A DNA stretch of 64,000 bases, from assembly GCA_019722365.1 (NCBI GenBank), contig JADFUC010000551.1:186001-250000 (forward strand), in the 5' to 3' direction. The stretch comes from Lithospermum erythrorhizon (lineage: Eukaryota > Streptophyta > Magnoliopsida > Boraginales > Boraginaceae). A program made the position numbers and the translations under genes. The notes under the pieces were generated by a model. That model searched no databases, was not told where the DNA came from, and saw only the letters and a list, made by a program, of their open reading frames with translations. Of the stretch, positions 45,083-58,907 are shown in pieces (the first letter of the stretch is position 1; each line of letters opens with the position of its first letter).

Positions 45083-45307
45083 GAAAAATGATGTAAATAC
45101 TTCAAATATATTCTAGTATGAAAATACTAATTACAACATCATAAATTGATATCTTATGAGAAAACATATACGGAATATCTTATAAGCTGTTCACTTATGA
45201 TTAAAATTAATAAATAATTTAGATTTAAAAAATAGTAGTATGTCTTAATACTTCAAATATATTCTAAGATGAAAATACTAATTACGACCTCATGAACTAT
45301 TATTTTA
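45083..45307. repeat. Tandem duplication, about 140-bp unit
   Basis: TACTTCAAATATATTCTA(G/A) followed by (T/G)ATGAAAATACTAATTAC occurs at 45099 and again at 45248, with surrounding similarity (GATTAAAATTAATAAAT, ATGATGTAAA versus AGTAGTATG), giving two imperfect direct copies. Confidence 0.7.
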
Positions 45308-47200
45308 TAACAAAGCACACACAATATAGTTCTTGTGATTGTGATGCACTTTTTTATCACATATTCAGATAGAAACACTTGCAATTGGTATCTTTTGTTA
45401 GTGACTAGAAGCTGAATTTGAGAAGCATAACTGCACAAAATTATTGTCCAATAATGTTACATCGGTGGGTTGTGTATACATATAACTCCAAATATAAAGT
45501 TACATTAGTCCTAAGCTCCTATTATAATAATTTTTTGTAATTAACGTTTTGCATGTTAATTATTAATATAATTGAATTATATATCGCCCCATCGAAACTC
45601 GGACTACATAGAAGATAAAATGATGGATCATTAGGGGATATAGTTCCTATATAGCTCCCTGATGCCTTTTTGGACGTACTAAATGAAATGCTCCTGTATG
45701 TATTTTCTTTGTTAATGTTGTCATATTTTTGTCTTACACAATAATATATAGTACTCATGCAAGAGTTTTAACTCGTTCAAACATACTACCCTACCATGGA
45801 GGGACAAAGAGTGAATTGCAGATATAGTCTTCAAGAAGTTGCACTTTGGTCTCCAATAATAACATCATAAGAAGCAATTCCTCAATATCGACATAAATAT
45901 TACAGCTGGCCCCATTTTAATCTGGCACGTTAAAGCTCTTAACTAACACAAATAATTGGAGATTACTTTTGGGGTCAATTTTATATTTAATGAACCTTTG
46001 GTGCATATTTTATATTTCAATGTTCTCAAACTTAAATGATTGTTATTCTCCCCAAAATTGCTTTCCCTCCCCACGCACTCACACCGCAAAGATCAACATT
46101 CAACACCAACCCAGATAATATCACTCAAGCAAGTATCTTTACTCTTTTTCTATTAACGTCTCCGGCCAACATTCAGAACCAAACCGGCAACATTTCGCTT
46201 GGCTAATATTTGACTAAACTCGCTACTTCGCTGCCATTATTTTAATTGAAAATATAACTCTGGCCCCACTTCTAATTCATACTAATTCACCGAGGAATAA
46301 AATGTAAAAAGAACTAGATTTAATAAATATGTCATTATTACATTAAGAAGTAAGTCATTCAAATATAAATGAAGGAAGTAGTATATTATGAGTATTACGG
46401 AGTAGATGATTTTTAAAACATGTATCATAAGTTGACTACGTGAGTCCAGACTTTGCTTTAACGACACAAAACATCGATTTACTATTTAACATGCTGACAA
46501 GATTTTACGTAAATACGTTGGGGAAAGACAAGCCATGGAGCATTTCAAGCGATACTTATTTAGCAAGCCGTGAAGACCATCAAGTATCAGGTCAAGATCT
46601 TAAAGAACGATGCAATGTCAAAACGGATTCAGCACGGCTATGATTCAAGAGTGTTAAAAATGTTTGAAATATTTATTGGATGTAAAGCTCTTAAAAAGAT
46701 AAATTTAGCTTCCAATAAGGCTTAAAGTTCCTCATCAATCTTAGTTGAAGCTCTTATACAGGAGATATTTTTCAAATCACTTTTGACAAAAAGTTGTTAA
46801 TCGTTTCAAAGTTTTTAAGATGTTTTGTCAAAATAAAATATTTTGAAAATAATAATGTTTATAAAAGTGGGGTTCGATATCATATTATTAAAGTATTTGA
46901 AAATAGATTTCCAACGCCTTTTGAATCGTTAAAATCGGAGTTATAACGAAGTGAAAATGAATTTTTAAGTTGGGGTCAGTTACAGAATTGTGACCACTGG
47001 TTTCGATAACCAATATTACCGCAGCCGACAGCATCCGATTAAGGAACTATTTATTATTTCTTGATCGGCCCCTTAATCGGGGGCTGTAGGGGCCGATTAG
47101 GACCTAAATTTGTCTGTTTTTTACCATTTGATTTTCAATCTTACACCATAAAACCCCTACTTAAACCCATTTCTTCCTAAGCATTTTCCCAAATTTGTTC
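45308..47200. other. Intergenic DNA, partly LTR-like
   Basis: No gene. Around 46880-46975 the phrase TTTCCAACGCCTTTTGAATC and GGAGTTATAACGAAGTGAAAA is the kind found in plant retrotransposon LTRs, and 47040-47100 has an inverted-type GATCGGCCCCTTAATCGGGG/GGGGCCGATTAGG hairpin. An ACGGAGTA (46396-46403) looks like a MITE end. Confidence 0.35.
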
Positions 47201-47209
47201 TGTTGGTGT

Positions 47210-48011
47210 TCATAAACGTATAATAAGTTCTAAACTTAATGGATACTTAACTTTAAAACGGATTGTACAAAATAATAAATAAAAGTGGCTAAGAAGCGTA
47301 AAATTATCTCAAACAAACAACGAGGTCAAGGCAAATAATCGACCGCTTCACATCACCCAAATAGAATATCTTTAAGCATCGGTCTACCCCAATAAATTTC
47401 CCAAACCACTCAGACGTGTACTAGAACCATTAAAGCAAAACTTGAAATAAAAAGATGAAAGAAAATTAGGTTTTCTTCAATTAAGGCCGGGTTGGCTATT
47501 ACGAGGTTACGGAGATAGTTTTGATTTCACGAAATCAAAATATGAGCATTAGTTTATCAGGTTCAAAAGTGCCACTTAAATAAAGAAACACATTTAGTGG
47601 AGAAGATAAAAACTCTTCTAAACTCTATCTCTTTTCCACCTCTATACTAGGCCAACAGCCAGCTCGAGTCCCGAGACTCCGATTTTCCATTCCCGAAGTT
47701 TTTCCTTCCACGCTTTCATTTTATACTCTACAATACATTTATTAAATAGTTCGGCTTACCGGGGATACATGCGAATTCTCACGACTGACAAAATAATATA
47801 TTAAATATTATTAACCGAATATTATATTTAATATATAGATTACGAGCGGACTCTAGCAAGTCACCGTAACCCCTAATGTCAATATGTTATATCCTAAATA
47901 CCAATTGTCTAAACAATTAATATATATATAATTGAATGAAAGTAACCTATTGTACAATCTAAATTGTTCAATGGGCATTTTTATGAGATCGAATTTCTCA
48001 TATTTCTAATA
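47210..48011 (-). repeat. LTR copy (left)
   Basis: Aligns with 52885-53661: ATATTATATTTAATATATAGA, CGAGTCCC-GA-CTCCGATTTTCCAT and TCCTTCCACGCTT (read in pieces) occur in both, in the same order and orientation, with many small differences. Confidence 0.75.
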
Positions 48012-51000
48012 CTTCCACTTGCCCTTGGACAATTTATGATATCGGGTATCAAATCTTATCTTTTATACTGACCAACGGCCGTTGCAAGTAAGTTGCCACC
48101 AAACTAAGACCCGCTAGCTTCATTGTACCAACCACCCTGAATCAAGATTGTAACCACCGATTTATCCCAAGGTATGAATCTTACACAAACCATTTAAAAT
48201 TTAGTATACCCATCTGCTTTATAATCCTCCTACAGAGAACGCTTGACATGATCAAAGTACATTCCTCCAAGATCCATGAAACCCATATCCAACATAGCTC
48301 TCAGAATTTAATACAACAATCGATCTTCCAAGTTCTCAAACTAATAATACGCTTCAAAAATTTTGAAACTCAGAAACCCATTTGGATGCAATTGTATCTA
48401 ATTCCCTTTGATTCAAAGAAATTGATCAACACAATCGCACACATACTAGTCGCTTGGTGGCCTTGATTCCGTGAACACCAAACTGGGGTAATCATAACCC
48501 ATTATTTTCATATTTTGGATTTTCTTGTTCGATCACGTATCCACAGACCTTCACACTATTAATTGCCAACAAGGCTATACTTATCGAATATGTATTATTA
48601 CACCATCATTATCTGCTAATACTATGAATAATAATCTGAAGCTAGATTCAATATATGTTTACAATAATGCTTATATCAGATTAAATATCAGTCATCAAAT
48701 TCCATAGCCACTGTTAAAAGAACGAAGAATCATTATTTCTTCTGTACATACTATTGATTAGTTGGGTGTCTATCACCATTGTTATTTTCAACCTTTACGC
48801 ATTATACGCACTTCAAATTTCAACTGGCTGAGAGAAGCCATTTGTCCGAGTAATATCTTCGTATTTTAACACCTAGATCTTTGATTTGCTTCAATAAATC
48901 AATAGAGACAACCATCTTGTCGACACCTAATCTAGGCAACTTATCATCATCAAGTTATAATCCGACTCGCTTCTTACCAGATTACGATTGTACCTGGGCT
49001 TCTATGTTCAGAAGTTATTCATTCCGATCATATTTTTAAACCAGCTTGTTCACTACTTGTTTACTTAGTTTAAGTTAGTCTAACTGCATCACAATGCCTT
49101 TAGTTGCCTGGGGTGGACTTGAAGTAATGATCCCTTTAGTTGGCTTCTTTTCCCATCGATAATCTTTCACTGGGGAGAAGAAATTTGTTTATTTTATGAT
49201 TCTTTTCTTTTAGGCATTCATCTCTGATCCTATTGAATGCTTTATCATATAGCTTTAGGTCAACCTGTTGAGCCTATTCAACCCGGTCGCTTATGAATTC
49301 CGCAGGAGATTCGAGCCATCCCTTAATTCTTTTAATATGTGGCTCACGCATTAACTCTACCGAGGTGGCTTTGTTGTTCTCTACTATTATTAGAATATTT
49401 CATATTACCTAATTTGTATCTAATAACTTTTGTCTATACAAGAATCTAATTTATATTAATGAATTCAAACTATTTGAATTATTCATTAACTTATGTATAT
49501 GTCAACTATTATAGATTCGGATGGTCAAAAGTATTTATGATCAATTAAAAAATTTATCCGAAGACAAGAATCACCTGCTTCGACAAATTTGTTTCTACCG
49601 CTTCAAGTACTATATGGACATTTCCATTTCATTAATCATTGTTACTTCTTAGTATTTATTTATTTGTTGATAAACTTGTTATCTGAAGAATATTATTTAT
49701 CCAAATTTGCATTTGGTATATTCAGACTATCTCCGGATCTTACAATCATCAACGTTGTTGTTCATGGCGATCCTTAAAAGATCACCTTTGCTTAGGATTA
49801 CCATCGTGATAACAACAAGTCTGTGTTCATCTTACTTCATTAATCATCACCAGCAGTTTTAGGTGACTTCAAACCCGACATCATGGAAAATCTGCACTGT
49901 ATTTTCTGCGCGATGCTCTGGATGTCATGCGCGAAAGCAAATCGAGGTGAATATGTATCGCGAGCTTTATTAGGTGAATCGTTCATCTATGCGTGTATCT
50001 CATCAACTTTAAAGATTATTAAATATTTAAACTGTTTCAACTCTCAACTAAACTATTCAAGTCATTAAGCTTCAGATTTCAAATAAATCTATATACATTT
50101 ATGATTTATTAATTTATTGTACTATCATCAAAATGAGAGTATATTATTTAACACAAGTTTTGTACTACTTTACTTGAAATCTTACGAGGATACATACTAT
50201 GATAAATCATGTCAGTCTCCAACTAACATAATGGATATATTATTATCGTTTGTGACTTTTATGCTAAGATTAATAAACAACGAACCAAATTAATCTCACA
50301 AAAGAAAAAAGATCCGTTCAAAAAACATAAACGCAAAGACATTCCCGAATGTGCCAGAAGCCTAATCTCTGATGCACAAACAACAGCCTAAAAACAAACG
50401 ATAAGAGCCGGTCCTCCTGGGTGCCTGCCTGCAACGCCCAGATGGCTCGGTGACCTTATTCAAAGTAGCCTTTCTAGTCTCAATCTACACAAATTCAAGA
50501 AAAGGTCAACATAGCAATTAATGTCAACATCATTATCCTATCGTAATGTAGTGATTCCAAGTCAAGGGCCATGACTCAGACCTCTCAAGATGATCTGTGA
50601 TAGACGCCCAATCCAGCAAGCCCATCAAGCATATGTCCTCGATATCCCTTTGGGGAGCTAAGAAAACCTCCATCACGTGAATGCCCGGCCGAACCCTTCT
50701 GCCTCTTAATCCCTCAAGTCTTGGAGCGTAACCTTTTATATCCCTCTCAGACGGCCATATATTTATACTCTATAAATCGTAGACATGATAACCGGTTGTC
50801 ACTGATCATGGGATCCACCCAGGGAGAGTTTACCTTATATGCCCCTGAATGGATATCTCTTCACCATGGTTCCTTGCATTTAAATTCCTGTACCGAGTAC
50901 TGAACAACCCAGACACGCTCTATTAATGCAGTGAGTTCCGATCATTCAGCACCCAGTCCAAACATTTCGAATGCCTTTATTTTAGCTCTTAGATTTAAGC

Positions 51001-52884
51001 CAAGATTTAGCTCATCACACATGTCTCGGTTCTAAAATGTAAATCTTCCTCGGGTTGTCATCTAAGAAAACTCAGATTACGTATTTGATTTCATCAGACC
51101 TTCCGGGATGTTTGCATTCTTCAAAGTAAAGTGGATACATCTCGGGAACTTTCGACTCTTTCCACGTTATTAATCTCAATTTCAAGAATCGCTCGAAATA
51201 TGTCTCACCAATGAATGAAACATCATAGATTTTCATATAGTAGCAGTAAAGCGTGTCACTACATCTGATGTTCCTTGTGCTAATAACTTGGGTACAAGAA
51301 GAACTAATCGAGACCAGGGATTTGTACTGGGCAATCTCTTTAATGTATATTAAAATCACCGTAAAATTGCACAAAAGCACTGAACGTGAATTCAATCAAA
51401 AAACCAAAGCTTGATTATCCTATCGAACATGCATCCTTATGACACGCCTCGCTATACCAAGAAGTCCGACAATAAATAATCCTGTATTCGATTTTACATT
51501 TTGGTATGACATTAATTGCTTATTTATTAGTGATTACAGATGGTTAATTTTTACACCATGTCGACATCAAACAAGATAAAATCAATGAAGAAATATAATA
51601 CTTTATTGAAAGTTGTGATATAATTATTAATGAAAATATTTTTAATTTTAGTTCCATAAATCATTTTCCTATCGACCTATCTCAGTGACAGTAGCTGGCG
51701 AATTTAATTTATGAATCTTTACTTGAGGACTCAATTTATTCTAGTTTTCAATGCATTTCTCATTAAATACAATAATGCTCATAAATAGAATTTATAGCCA
51801 TATTATCTATATAATATAATATTATATCATAAAGTGTCCATGACATCCATCAAATATAAATCATATAAGTTATATTAGTTTATGATAAATAATCAACATT
51901 ATATTTAAAACATATATGGTACGGATGAAGCAAATTAAATAGGCACACACGCCGTGACGTGAAGAATAATTCATCAAATGAAATAAACTATTTAATTTGT
52001 TCACTAAGTATAACTCAGAGTTTAATTCAATATTAAACGTATCTAGCATTTTTCAAAAAATACTCGCTTTTATAATTCACACGATTAATTCTTAAATTAT
52101 GTCTATAACTGAACTTTTAAATTTTCATTCAATAATTTAGGTCTCGATCCTAATTAAATCTAATCTAAATAAATGTTATCACAACTTAATCTACCAAATT
52201 AACAAGTTCATTAAATTGATTCTAAGAAATAATTATATTTTAATTAATGAACCACTTAATATGATTAAATAATTAATTTAAATTATCTCATGTAAATTAA
52301 ATTAATTCAATCTCAATCGACGTCCAATAAACTCAATTTCTCGTGGATGTAAAAATCATCAGTTATCAATTGGGACAAAACCAAAATTCAATTGACCAAT
52401 TAATCAAACAAAGCGACTTAACACGTAAACCCGCGAGACTCCAACTGGCCAACAAGTCAAACTCGACACATACCACTATTCACCTTCATATAATAATAAT
52501 CAGCCTGGCTCTGGGTCAAACGAAAGCAATCACTGTTTGATTTAATTCAAATATAAATTAGCTGATCAAGACCCTAAATAACTCAGTTGATTTCTCTCTG
52601 GCTTCACTAATCTCGTGAAGAAAATCACTGCTTACTGCTTCCAATTAATAACGATAAAATGATCAGAAAATCAAAAATTTTTAAAAAATCTAAACATTAT
52701 TTGAAATATTTCACATTAAAAGATTAAAAATAATTAATTTTAATCATATTAATTATTTATCAACATAATTCAACAAGAATTAAAAAACACCATAAAACCA
52801 AATTAAACATAAAAATAGTCCAAAAATTTAGCAAAAATGCTAATCACGTAACCCGAAATTTTGGAAAGCCACTTTTAGTTCTTT
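48012..52884. other. Interior of the LTR relic, no recognisable genes
   Basis: AT-rich, all frames short. The longest, 51072-51395 on the minus strand (107 codons, containing KVPEMYPLYFEE), is not a family I know. 50390-50480 and 50640-50720 are somewhat GC-richer patches. The minus strand around 49050-49340 reads in pieces like charged gag-type sequence, too weak to call. Confidence 0.35.
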
Positions 52885-53661
52885 TAAAACATTATATTAA
52901 GCTCCTAAACTTAACGACATTTAATCTTATTCAAAAACAATAAACAAAATTTACATGCACTGAATTTCAAACAAACAACAGGTTGCCTGGGACCGAATTG
53001 TTCAATATCATTCCAAATGTGAGTATCTCAGATTTGAGTCCATAAATCGCCTGCACTAATTTCCTACTGTAATCCATTAAAAAACAAAAATTGTGAAAAT
53101 AAAGCATTTAAGAAAACTAGGTTTCTTCACCAGTAAATACAGAAAGAGAAATAGGGTTTTGATTTCCATGAAATAAAAAATATGAGAATTAGTTTAATTG
53201 TGTTCGAAAGTGTCACTTAAATATAAGAACAACGTAGTTTCGAGGAGATAAACCTTCAAATTTATCTCTTTCCATCGCCTCTATACTCGGCCAAACCGAA
53301 ATTGAGTCGGCTCGAGTCCCTTGCACTCCGATTTTCCATCCCTAGTAAGTTTCCTTCCACGCTTCACTTTATACCTGAAATTTTATAATACATTTATTAA
53401 AATAGTTTGGCTTATCAGATACATGCTGAATTTAATTTAATCACAAGAGTAATATATTAAATGTTATTAATCTAATATTATATTTAATATATAGATTACT
53501 TAGTAGACTCTAGAAAGTCAGTCATAACCCCTAATGTGAATATGTTATATCCTAAATACTACTATATTTTGAATGAGTAGATCGGTCAGACACACCAAAT
53601 TATCTAACGGTATTTCATGTAGATCAATTTTATCATATCAACACGTTCAACATTTCTAAGG
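52885..53661 (-). repeat. LTR copy (right)
   Basis: Partner of 47210-48011. Shared landmarks include TCAAACAAACAAC near 52967 (47309 in the left copy), ACTCCGATTTTCCAT near 53327, and AACCCCTAATGT near 53526. Divergence is high, so the element is old. Confidence 0.75.
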
Positions 53662-56090
53662 CAAATCTCTAATTTCAATATCAAATCTCTCCTAGAATAA
53701 GCTCTACTTGATTATGTTCTAGACCTCAGACTAACGCGCTTAATTTTTTATATGTGTGAGATCGAGTGTTAAGTGATATTCAAGGTGTTTGTCGAGTCAA
53801 GCCAAGCAGAAAGTCGTTTTCATCAAGTTTTTATCTACTCCAACAGAATCCAGATTAAAACAAGCTTCAACTTCATCCACCATTGCTTATTGAGATAGAG
53901 CTAAATTAAATAATTTATCTAATCCATTGCGGATTATCTTGCTCGAAGAGTACAACTTTCTTTTCGGTATGTTAAAGCATGCGTTTACGGCAAGGGTTTT
54001 CTTAGTCAGCTTTAGCCTATCACAATGACACAGATCTAGTTGTTTCTAGTGCAGCTGCTAGAAGGTTGTTCAAGATCATGTGACCTCAGTACTCATGCCT
54101 TAGCAGCTGGTCTTCTACTGAAGGAACTCGGACAAGGTGGATCGACAATGAGATCAAGTACGCCTTTAGTTGTCAAGCAGAAAGTTGTTCAAGGCTTATT
54201 TAATCTTGAACGCCGGGGCTTTCAAGGTCGCTGGTGAGTTCTCGAGTAGTTGCCTGTGAGGCATAATGTCAAGTTGGGCCTAGACGATATATATCACTTG
54301 CTCACAGACGCCACAGCGTGTCAACCCGGATAATATATAATGCAGGTTACATTTCCAAAATCCTAGGTCAAAAAGCCTGTAGTCAAGCACCAGTTTGCAA
54401 ACTCAAACACCGTGGTCAGTTTGCATTTCATCCCTAAACGCCTTTCCTATTGCTACATATCATATACTAGATAAATTGTGTAAATTGATTATCTGCTGAT
54501 TGAGATATCACTTAACTAATAGAGAAAGCATCAGAACACCCCCCGAGGCCGACCGCTACTCAACTCAGATTATCAAAGTTTCACCAACGATTGATAATAA
54601 TAAAATGACCTTTTACATCATAAATAAACAATATAATCATCTGAATGGCGAACTAACCAATAGTACAACAACATTAAAATCATAATATAATACACATCAA
54701 ATACCTGTTTTTGTTAAGAAACATATCACAAACTCTGGCAAGATAAAAGTACGATCATTGAGGTCTTCTGCCACCACTTATCTTCGGTAATGCACTACCG
54801 GCCAACGCATATCGTCATCCAGAACAACCCAGATAAAAACGCCCGCCCATAAAGAATAGTGAAATGCCTAAAAAGTTCGAGCTTGGTACAACAAGACAGA
54901 AGTTAACCTACCTGATCGCACGAATAAGAGTAGCTTAGATTTCTCACCTATTAAAGACTGTATACCCCAAGAAAGATATTATTTTATAAGTGCTACTCTC
55001 GCCACAAAATAAAAACTTTCCCTTATCGGGCTTTCTCAACTAACACCAATAACCCAATACCACGCCAACTACCACAAAGACACCTTAATTACAAGAAAAT
55101 ATTTCTATCTATTATCTTCAAGTATAGCCTAATTCCCAATATAATATACACCTCAAACACACACAACTTAACATATCTAACCTCTCATAACTCACGATAT
55201 ACAACTCAATCACTTATCTTGGGCCTAATTTTAGTACTAATTCCCATTTTACAATCATACTCCTCCCACATTAACTTAATGCTCTGTACATCTTTAAATT
55301 GATAGATGATTGAATATTTAATTTAGGCAATGATATCTCGGAATCTCTAGACAACCCAAGCATTATTTATTTATTCCTTCTCCTTTGTGATTTCTTCCTG
55401 CATTATACCAACTTATTACCTCCCGACGGTATCGTGTCAAGCCAAACATCTATGATTTTATTCCAAAGACATTTGAACTATTTTTCCACCATATATATAA
55501 AATATCATCAACATCATCGATGATGAAGATAAACTTCGCTTATACTTTCTCGCTTCCTAATGTTCTCATTCCAAAGCGTATTCTATCCATTAGCCACTTA
55601 AGATATATGTAATATATTCTAACAAAAGACAAGAACGCCAGAAGCTACAACTCAAAATAAATACCGTGATCCTCAAGAAAATAGTTTAAAAGCCGACGCT
55701 TAAAATGGCATAACTATCAAAGACCGGCTGCTAGCACAATGAACAAGATAGAATAGTCATCGTAGTCAAATATGAATAAAATACATGTATACAGATTATC
55801 TGATAAAGTCATACAACATACTCCACATGAAAGTTCTGCATAAATATGAATATATAATAGGCTCCATAAGCACACAATCACCCAAACGAAATCAATGTAG
55901 ACTCAACAACTACTTTCAAAACTCTAGTCATCAAACCTCCTATCTCATATCCCCCCACCAAGATAAATTACTATCCTCTAACGCATATACTAACTGCCTC
56001 ACTGCTATGAATTTTATTAACCAACAATCACCTCAAGACTTATACCGCAAAGATAAGGCCAAAACCGTATTCTTATACATGAAAGAGGCG
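53662..56090. other. Repeat-rich DNA without supported genes
   Basis: 53700-54450 is mixed sequence with recurring AAGCAGAAAG(T)TTG and CAAG(G/A)T phrases. From about 54700 the plus strand becomes markedly A/C-rich and G-poor, continuing to 57900. The 103-codon frame at 55785-56096 follows from that bias and resembles no family. Confidence 0.4.
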
Positions 56091-56176
56091 CACTGAGACT
56101 TATGGGCACAAAGTATAGCGCACAATCGCACTTATAATAAAAGCAGGCACAACGCACTTATACACAAAGTGCACAC

Positions 56177-56375
56177 CGCACGCTATACCGTGAAGATGGG
56201 CCACATCAAATAACGCACACAACAAAGTAATCAAAGAGAGTCATACCCCGCACTATAATCGTAGTATAGTAATAAACTCATTATACCTAGTGGAACTGCA
56301 CGCTATGTCTGTGAAGAGAAATACCGACACGCACACAAAGAAAGCCGATCAAAGAGAATCATACCGCATTATATC
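56177..56375. repeat. Imperfect tandem duplication, about 115-bp unit
   Basis: GCACGCTAT at 56178 and 56309, GTGAAGA soon after each, ACGCACACAA(C/A) and ATCAAAGAGA(G/A)TCATACC followed by GCA(C/T)TATA in the same order. Two diverged direct copies. Confidence 0.65.
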
Positions 56376-56574
56376 TAAGATAAAGCCAATGGCCACATAT
56401 TCCCGCATAAGAGAGCCACCTAATCCCTTGTAGTCCCAAACCATAGGCTCATATCCTAATAATTTCAAATCATACATAACTCATCGAACAATTTCAATAA
56501 ACTAACTTTGATTTCCAACAATAAGAAAGTATACAGCTTCTAATACATCAAGCTATAATCAGCAAATCAATCAC

Positions 56575-56675
56575 AACCGCCAAGGCCACATAATACCATG
56601 CCGCCAGCCACAATACCACAAGCGCCGACAAAGCCACATAAATACAAGTGCCGCCAAGGCCACATAATAATGTAA
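56575..56675. repeat. Short tandem array with GCC(A)AAGGCCACATAA units
   Basis: CGCCAAGGCCACATAATACC, CCGCCAGCCACAATACC, GCGCCGACAAAGCCACATAA and GCCGCCAAGGCCACATAATA follow one another, a degenerate array of about 23-26-bp units. Similar arrays occur in some plant LTRs. Confidence 0.75.
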
Positions 56676-57905
56676 ATATAAGTCGGGGAGTTCAGCCATC
56701 ACTTACCTTCAAACCACCTTCAATATCAGAAATACATAATCATATTGCGCCTACACATAATCGCATAACCATTACATGTATACCATCTCCTAATCATATC
56801 ACAAGGATATACACTATTCACACATAATTATATTACAAAGACCAGATACACCCTTTACACATAATTATAATATGCCGATACAACTTATTTAAGTAAGACA
56901 TATGTAATACACAGAGCAAGTACCTCTACCTCTACTAGCTACCAAAGTCCTCACGAAGTGCCTGTAGTTGCATGAACTAAATACCAAGAATTCTAGAATA
57001 AACATTACCAACTCTCATCTGAATCCATTTCTAAACGGTCTATCATTGATCGCAAACTATCGACTATAAAACTCATCTGGATACAACCAACCACGCCCGC
57101 TAAATTCCATCTATCATTTTATCATTACAAATTAACTTATATTGTCATTCTAATGAATCAAAGCAGTCCCTAATTAACAATCTATACCCAAAATAATTTA
57201 TATCCCACTTGGTAATATTACTTTTCAACCTAATCATTTTTAATGAATTTTAAATCAATTGATTTGGGATCACAATACCATAATAAGCACCCAATTAAAC
57301 TCCCTACATTTAAAAGTTCACAAAATATCACTCCAAAAGCTCAACCTAAACCTAAAAGTCAACTCCACTCTTAACGCCCCTCAAACCAGCTCTCAAAATC
57401 ACGAATTCATCACATATATACTACGTAACCCACCAAGATTTATCATAAAATTTAATTATGTAAAAGTCAACCAAAAGTCAATCTATTCAAAACCTCAAGA
57501 AATATCTCTAAGACTCAAATTTCTTACCTAACTGGAAGAGAACTTAACAATATTCTATAAACCGAATTTGGAAATAATAACGGTTATAGAATTAAAACGA
57601 AATTTTTTGGCTTAAGGGCTTAATTTCTCGCCAAACATGTTACATTTAAGGATGACAATTATGATACGTATTAACAGACATTAAAAAACTCAGCCTGCCT
57701 TGCTTTCTAATTCTCCGCTTATCGCATTCTTAAATCTCCGTTTTAACCCGATTTCAAAGATAAAATCTCTTCCACGGCAAACACTACTAAATTATAAATC
57801 TAAATTCTACTTCTCAAAAGCCTTTTACGAAATAATATTATCATCTAAAAAATTATACTATTCCCGGTCCCACCACGACCGAATTTTTTTTTTTTTTTTT
57901 TCGTA
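56676..57905. other. A/C-rich repeat DNA, no gene
   Basis: Continues the G-poor plus-strand composition. Ends near TCCCGGTCCCACCACGACCG (57862-57881) and a T18 run (57883-57901), which read in reverse as an A18 tail and CGGTCGTGG phrase. Possibly an LTR or a minus-strand retroposon with a poly(A) tail. Frames at 57259-57531 and 57700-57906 are not recognised. Confidence 0.35.
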
Positions 57906-58751
57906 ACGAAGTTATTACATGGATAAATTGACTAAACGTTAAATATTAATCATAATTCTCAAGAGCTTAAATATTTACATAAGGAACAAATAGACATTTG
58001 TTTATCTATTGCATGATCATATTTGTGCAGACCTGCTTGACGTGACTCAGATACTACGCGATCACAATAATAAACAAGCAAGCATAATTTGCACTAAACT
58101 GCACTTTATAAACCTAAATCGGTGATAATTCCGATATAACCTAATTCACCCCCTCTTAGGTTGTCATATAGTCTAATAATAAGGACATATTTTAATATAA
58201 GTAATGACGGAAAATACCTGATACGAGTGGCTGTTCTATATTTTTTTTTCTGAAATTTGGTATGGAAAGAAAAGGATTTCAAAATATATTTACTGGTTGC
58301 TTTCTAAGTGTTGCATTTGTTTCTAATGACTTTTATTGTGTCATTATGCATGATATAAAAATTTGTTTATTAGTTTTAATGACAACAATCATCATAGAAT
58401 CATGTATCTTTGTATTCATTCATCATTTCATCACACTTTAAAAGTGATTTATCATATATATTACTTATTTTACAAGTCGGGCAAATTAGACATTATATTG
58501 TCTTTAAAATATCTGTAAAAGTGTTAACCACGACTCCCCAAAAAGGCAACTATATAGCGATGAATGGAGGCAACTATATATGATGATTATTGGTGGCATT
58601 AATCCATATTATTATATATATCATAGTTATCGGATAATTAACTTAAAGTGGTCCACTCTCCCACCTACGAACCCAACGCAATATAATGATGTATAGCGAA
58701 TGATTTAATGAGATCAATTCTTCTTTTAATGATATCCACTCATTTAAATAG
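57906..58751. other. Intergenic AT-rich DNA
   Basis: Nothing recognised apart from a short repeated phrase GGCAACTATATA (58545 and 58570). Confidence 0.4.
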
Positions 58752-58753
58752 TA

Positions 58754-58905
58754 CTCCGTATATTGAAAGACAAAGAAAAAGTGATGGATGATAAATTTTA
58801 ATTCACCAAATACTTTTTAAATAAATTGTAAATGATATCTATCCATCCATTTGACTAATACAAAAGATATTGACAGAACAAGAAAGATAGATAGAAAGCA
58901 GAGAG
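58754..58905. mobile_element. Small Stowaway-like MITE
   Basis: About 152 bp bounded by TA (58752-58753 and 58906-58907). Left end CTCCGTATATTG, right end on the other strand CTCTCTGCTTTC. Inverted similarity beyond the first bases is weak (ends share CTC-T-T-TT). Confidence 0.45.
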
Positions 58906-58907
58906 TA

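Larger units (their letters stand above)
47210..53661 (-). mobile_element. LTR-retrotransposon relic, probably minus strand
   Basis: Two direct repeats of about 780 bp (47210-48011 and 52885-53661) surround 4.9 kb. After the left repeat, read on the minus strand, GGGCAAGTGGAAG precedes TATTAGAAATATGAG, much like the plant Copia polypurine tract followed by TGTTAGAAATA, which puts the element on the minus strand. I could not recognise gag or pol blocks in the interior by eye, nor a clean primer-binding site; TACTGTAATCCATT at 53066 is a weak candidate only if the LTR is shorter. An old or non-autonomous element. Confidence 0.6.

Noticed and set aside
51072..51395. 107-codon minus-strand frame as a gene
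   Set aside because: No recognisable domain, no promoter or splice context, inside a decayed LTR element; kept only as a point to search.
55785..56096. 103-codon frame as a gene
   Set aside because: Produced by G-poor composition (few TGA/TAG); amino-acid sequence is Ser/Asn/Gln/Tyr-rich filler.
56575..56675. Possible CRISPR-like array
   Set aside because: Units are degenerate, contiguous and lack spacers; the context is a plant nuclear genome.
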